From Synechocystis sp. PCC 6714 (lineage in GTDB: Bacteria; Cyanobacteriota; Cyanobacteriia; Cyanobacteriales; Microcystaceae), in assembly GCF_000478825.2 (NCBI RefSeq), contig NZ_CP007542.1:558001-622000 (forward strand): a stretch of DNA of 64,000 nucleotides, read 5' to 3'. Position numbers and translations under genes: made by a program. This document shows positions 63,605 through 64,000 of this stretch, piece by piece. The notes below the pieces were generated by a model, which saw only the letters and a program-made list of their open reading frames with translations, ran no database searches and was not told where the DNA came from. The stretch's first letter is position 1; each line of letters begins with the position of its first letter.

Positions 63605-64000
63605 TTAGCTGGCGTTGGGTAGTAAACCGTTATGGCGCAACAGAGGAGCCGTTTCCGGTTGTCGTCCCCGGAATTTTTCAAACACCACTGCGGGGGCTAA
63701 GCTTCCCCCCAGGGCTAACACGGTGTCCCGAAAACGTTTACCCGTGCTTTGCACAGCGGCTTCATTATCCAATCCGGCTTCCTCAAAGGCGGCAAAGGCG
63801 TCGGCACTGAGCACTTCTGCCCATTTATAGCTGTAGTAACCGGCGGCGTAACCCCCGGCAAAGATGTGACCGAATGAACAGAGGAAAGCATTTTCCGGCA
63901 AGGGAGGCAAAATGGTGGTAATTTTCCCTAGGCGATCGCCAATTTGCTCAATGGTTTCCGGGCCATTGGGACGATAGCGATGATGCAATTCCAAATCCAC
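63605..64000 (-). CDS. prlC: Oligopeptidase A (M3 family), C-terminal part
   Basis: The last 131 residues of an M3 zinc oligopeptidase; the gene runs off the window edge, so the HEXXH site is not seen. The visible part carries the family C-terminal motifs FLCSFGHIFAGGYAAGYYSY, where the tyrosines and histidine bind substrate, then WAEVLSADAFAAFEEAG and FRDTVLALGGSLAP. It degrades short peptides such as cleaved signal peptides in the cytosol. The stop is about 117 bases before the proC start. Confidence 0.93.
   Translation of the reverse strand: MDLELHHRYRPNGPETIEQIGDRLGKITTILPPLPENAFLCSFGHIFAGGYAAGYYSYKWAEVLSADAFAAFEEAGLDNEAAVQSTGKRFRDTVLALGGSLAPAVVFEKFRGRQPETAPLLRHNGLLPNAS

Overview
The window is a 64 kb piece of a unicellular cyanobacterial chromosome, almost certainly from the genus Synechocystis. 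Evidence: the octamer GCGATCGC (HIP1) recurs throughout; several cyanobacterium-specific families are present (CyAbrB1, Ycf39, the MPBQ/MSBQ methyltransferase of tocopherol/plastoquinone synthesis, DUF3747, DUF3318, DUF3153, DUF3038, DUF1517, group 3 sigma factor SigF, MenD for phylloquinone); and gene runs follow the order I remember from Synechocystis sp. PCC 6803 (aroE-hisZ-grx-FN3K-sigF; the slr0642-slr0650 run; cyAbrB1-sll0360-sll0361-alaS; ycf39-nadK-slr0401-rdgB-glnB-slr0404). The proteins I know from PCC 6803 look very close but not identical, so a sister strain is likely. Strain and locus names are from memory, not from a search.

Layout. 1-9.4 kb: MltA-like lytic transglycosylase, MidA-like methyltransferase, IspH, a gene-poor stretch with a possible IS200/IS605 end, a secreted DUF3747 protein, an RNase D-like exonuclease, an ABC-2 permease and alanine racemase. 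9.4-18.9 kb: isoaspartyl peptidase, PurB, a Uma2 protein, urease beta subunit, the MPBQ methyltransferase, HolB, the urea-binding protein UrtA behind a textbook NtcA promoter, RadA and 5-formyl-THF cyclo-ligase. 19-26.8 kb: SigF, fructosamine kinase family, glutaredoxin, HisZ, AroE, tRNA-Val, a DUF3153 lipoprotein, LipA and a hexapeptide acyltransferase. 27-36.3 kb: folate/biopterin transporter, site-2 protease, a substrate-binding protein, an SLH/OprB porin behind a Fur box, a histidine phosphatase and Dus. 36.7-50 kb: MenD overlapping a PP2C phosphatase, a VWA protein, PBP4, nitrilase, MetG, a NYN-domain protein, dGTPase, DUF1361 and an OmpR regulator. 50-64 kb: AlaS, a small lipoprotein, a CPBP protease, CyAbrB1, DUF3038, PilZ, Ycf39, NadK, a PotD-like lipoprotein, tRNA-Thr, RdgB, PII (glnB) behind an NtcA box, DUF1517, ProC and the C-terminal end of oligopeptidase A.

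How the parts work together. Most genes are housekeeping and monocistronic or in pairs. A nitrogen theme links UrtA (urea uptake), UreB (urease), PII and two GTA-N8-TAC NtcA sites, although urea genes are scattered rather than in one operon. A single clear Fur box suggests iron control of the porin.

The most unusual feature is not a gene. It is a family of dispersed 93-nt imperfect palindromes in two related subfamilies, called A and B here. Seven copies lie in the window (18.9-19.0, 24.1, 35.0 and 62.2-62.7 kb), mostly at or just beyond gene 3' ends. One pair abuts exactly, and one copy supplies the last codons and stop of the 5-FCL gene. No prophage, CRISPR array, intact transposase or defence island is visible.
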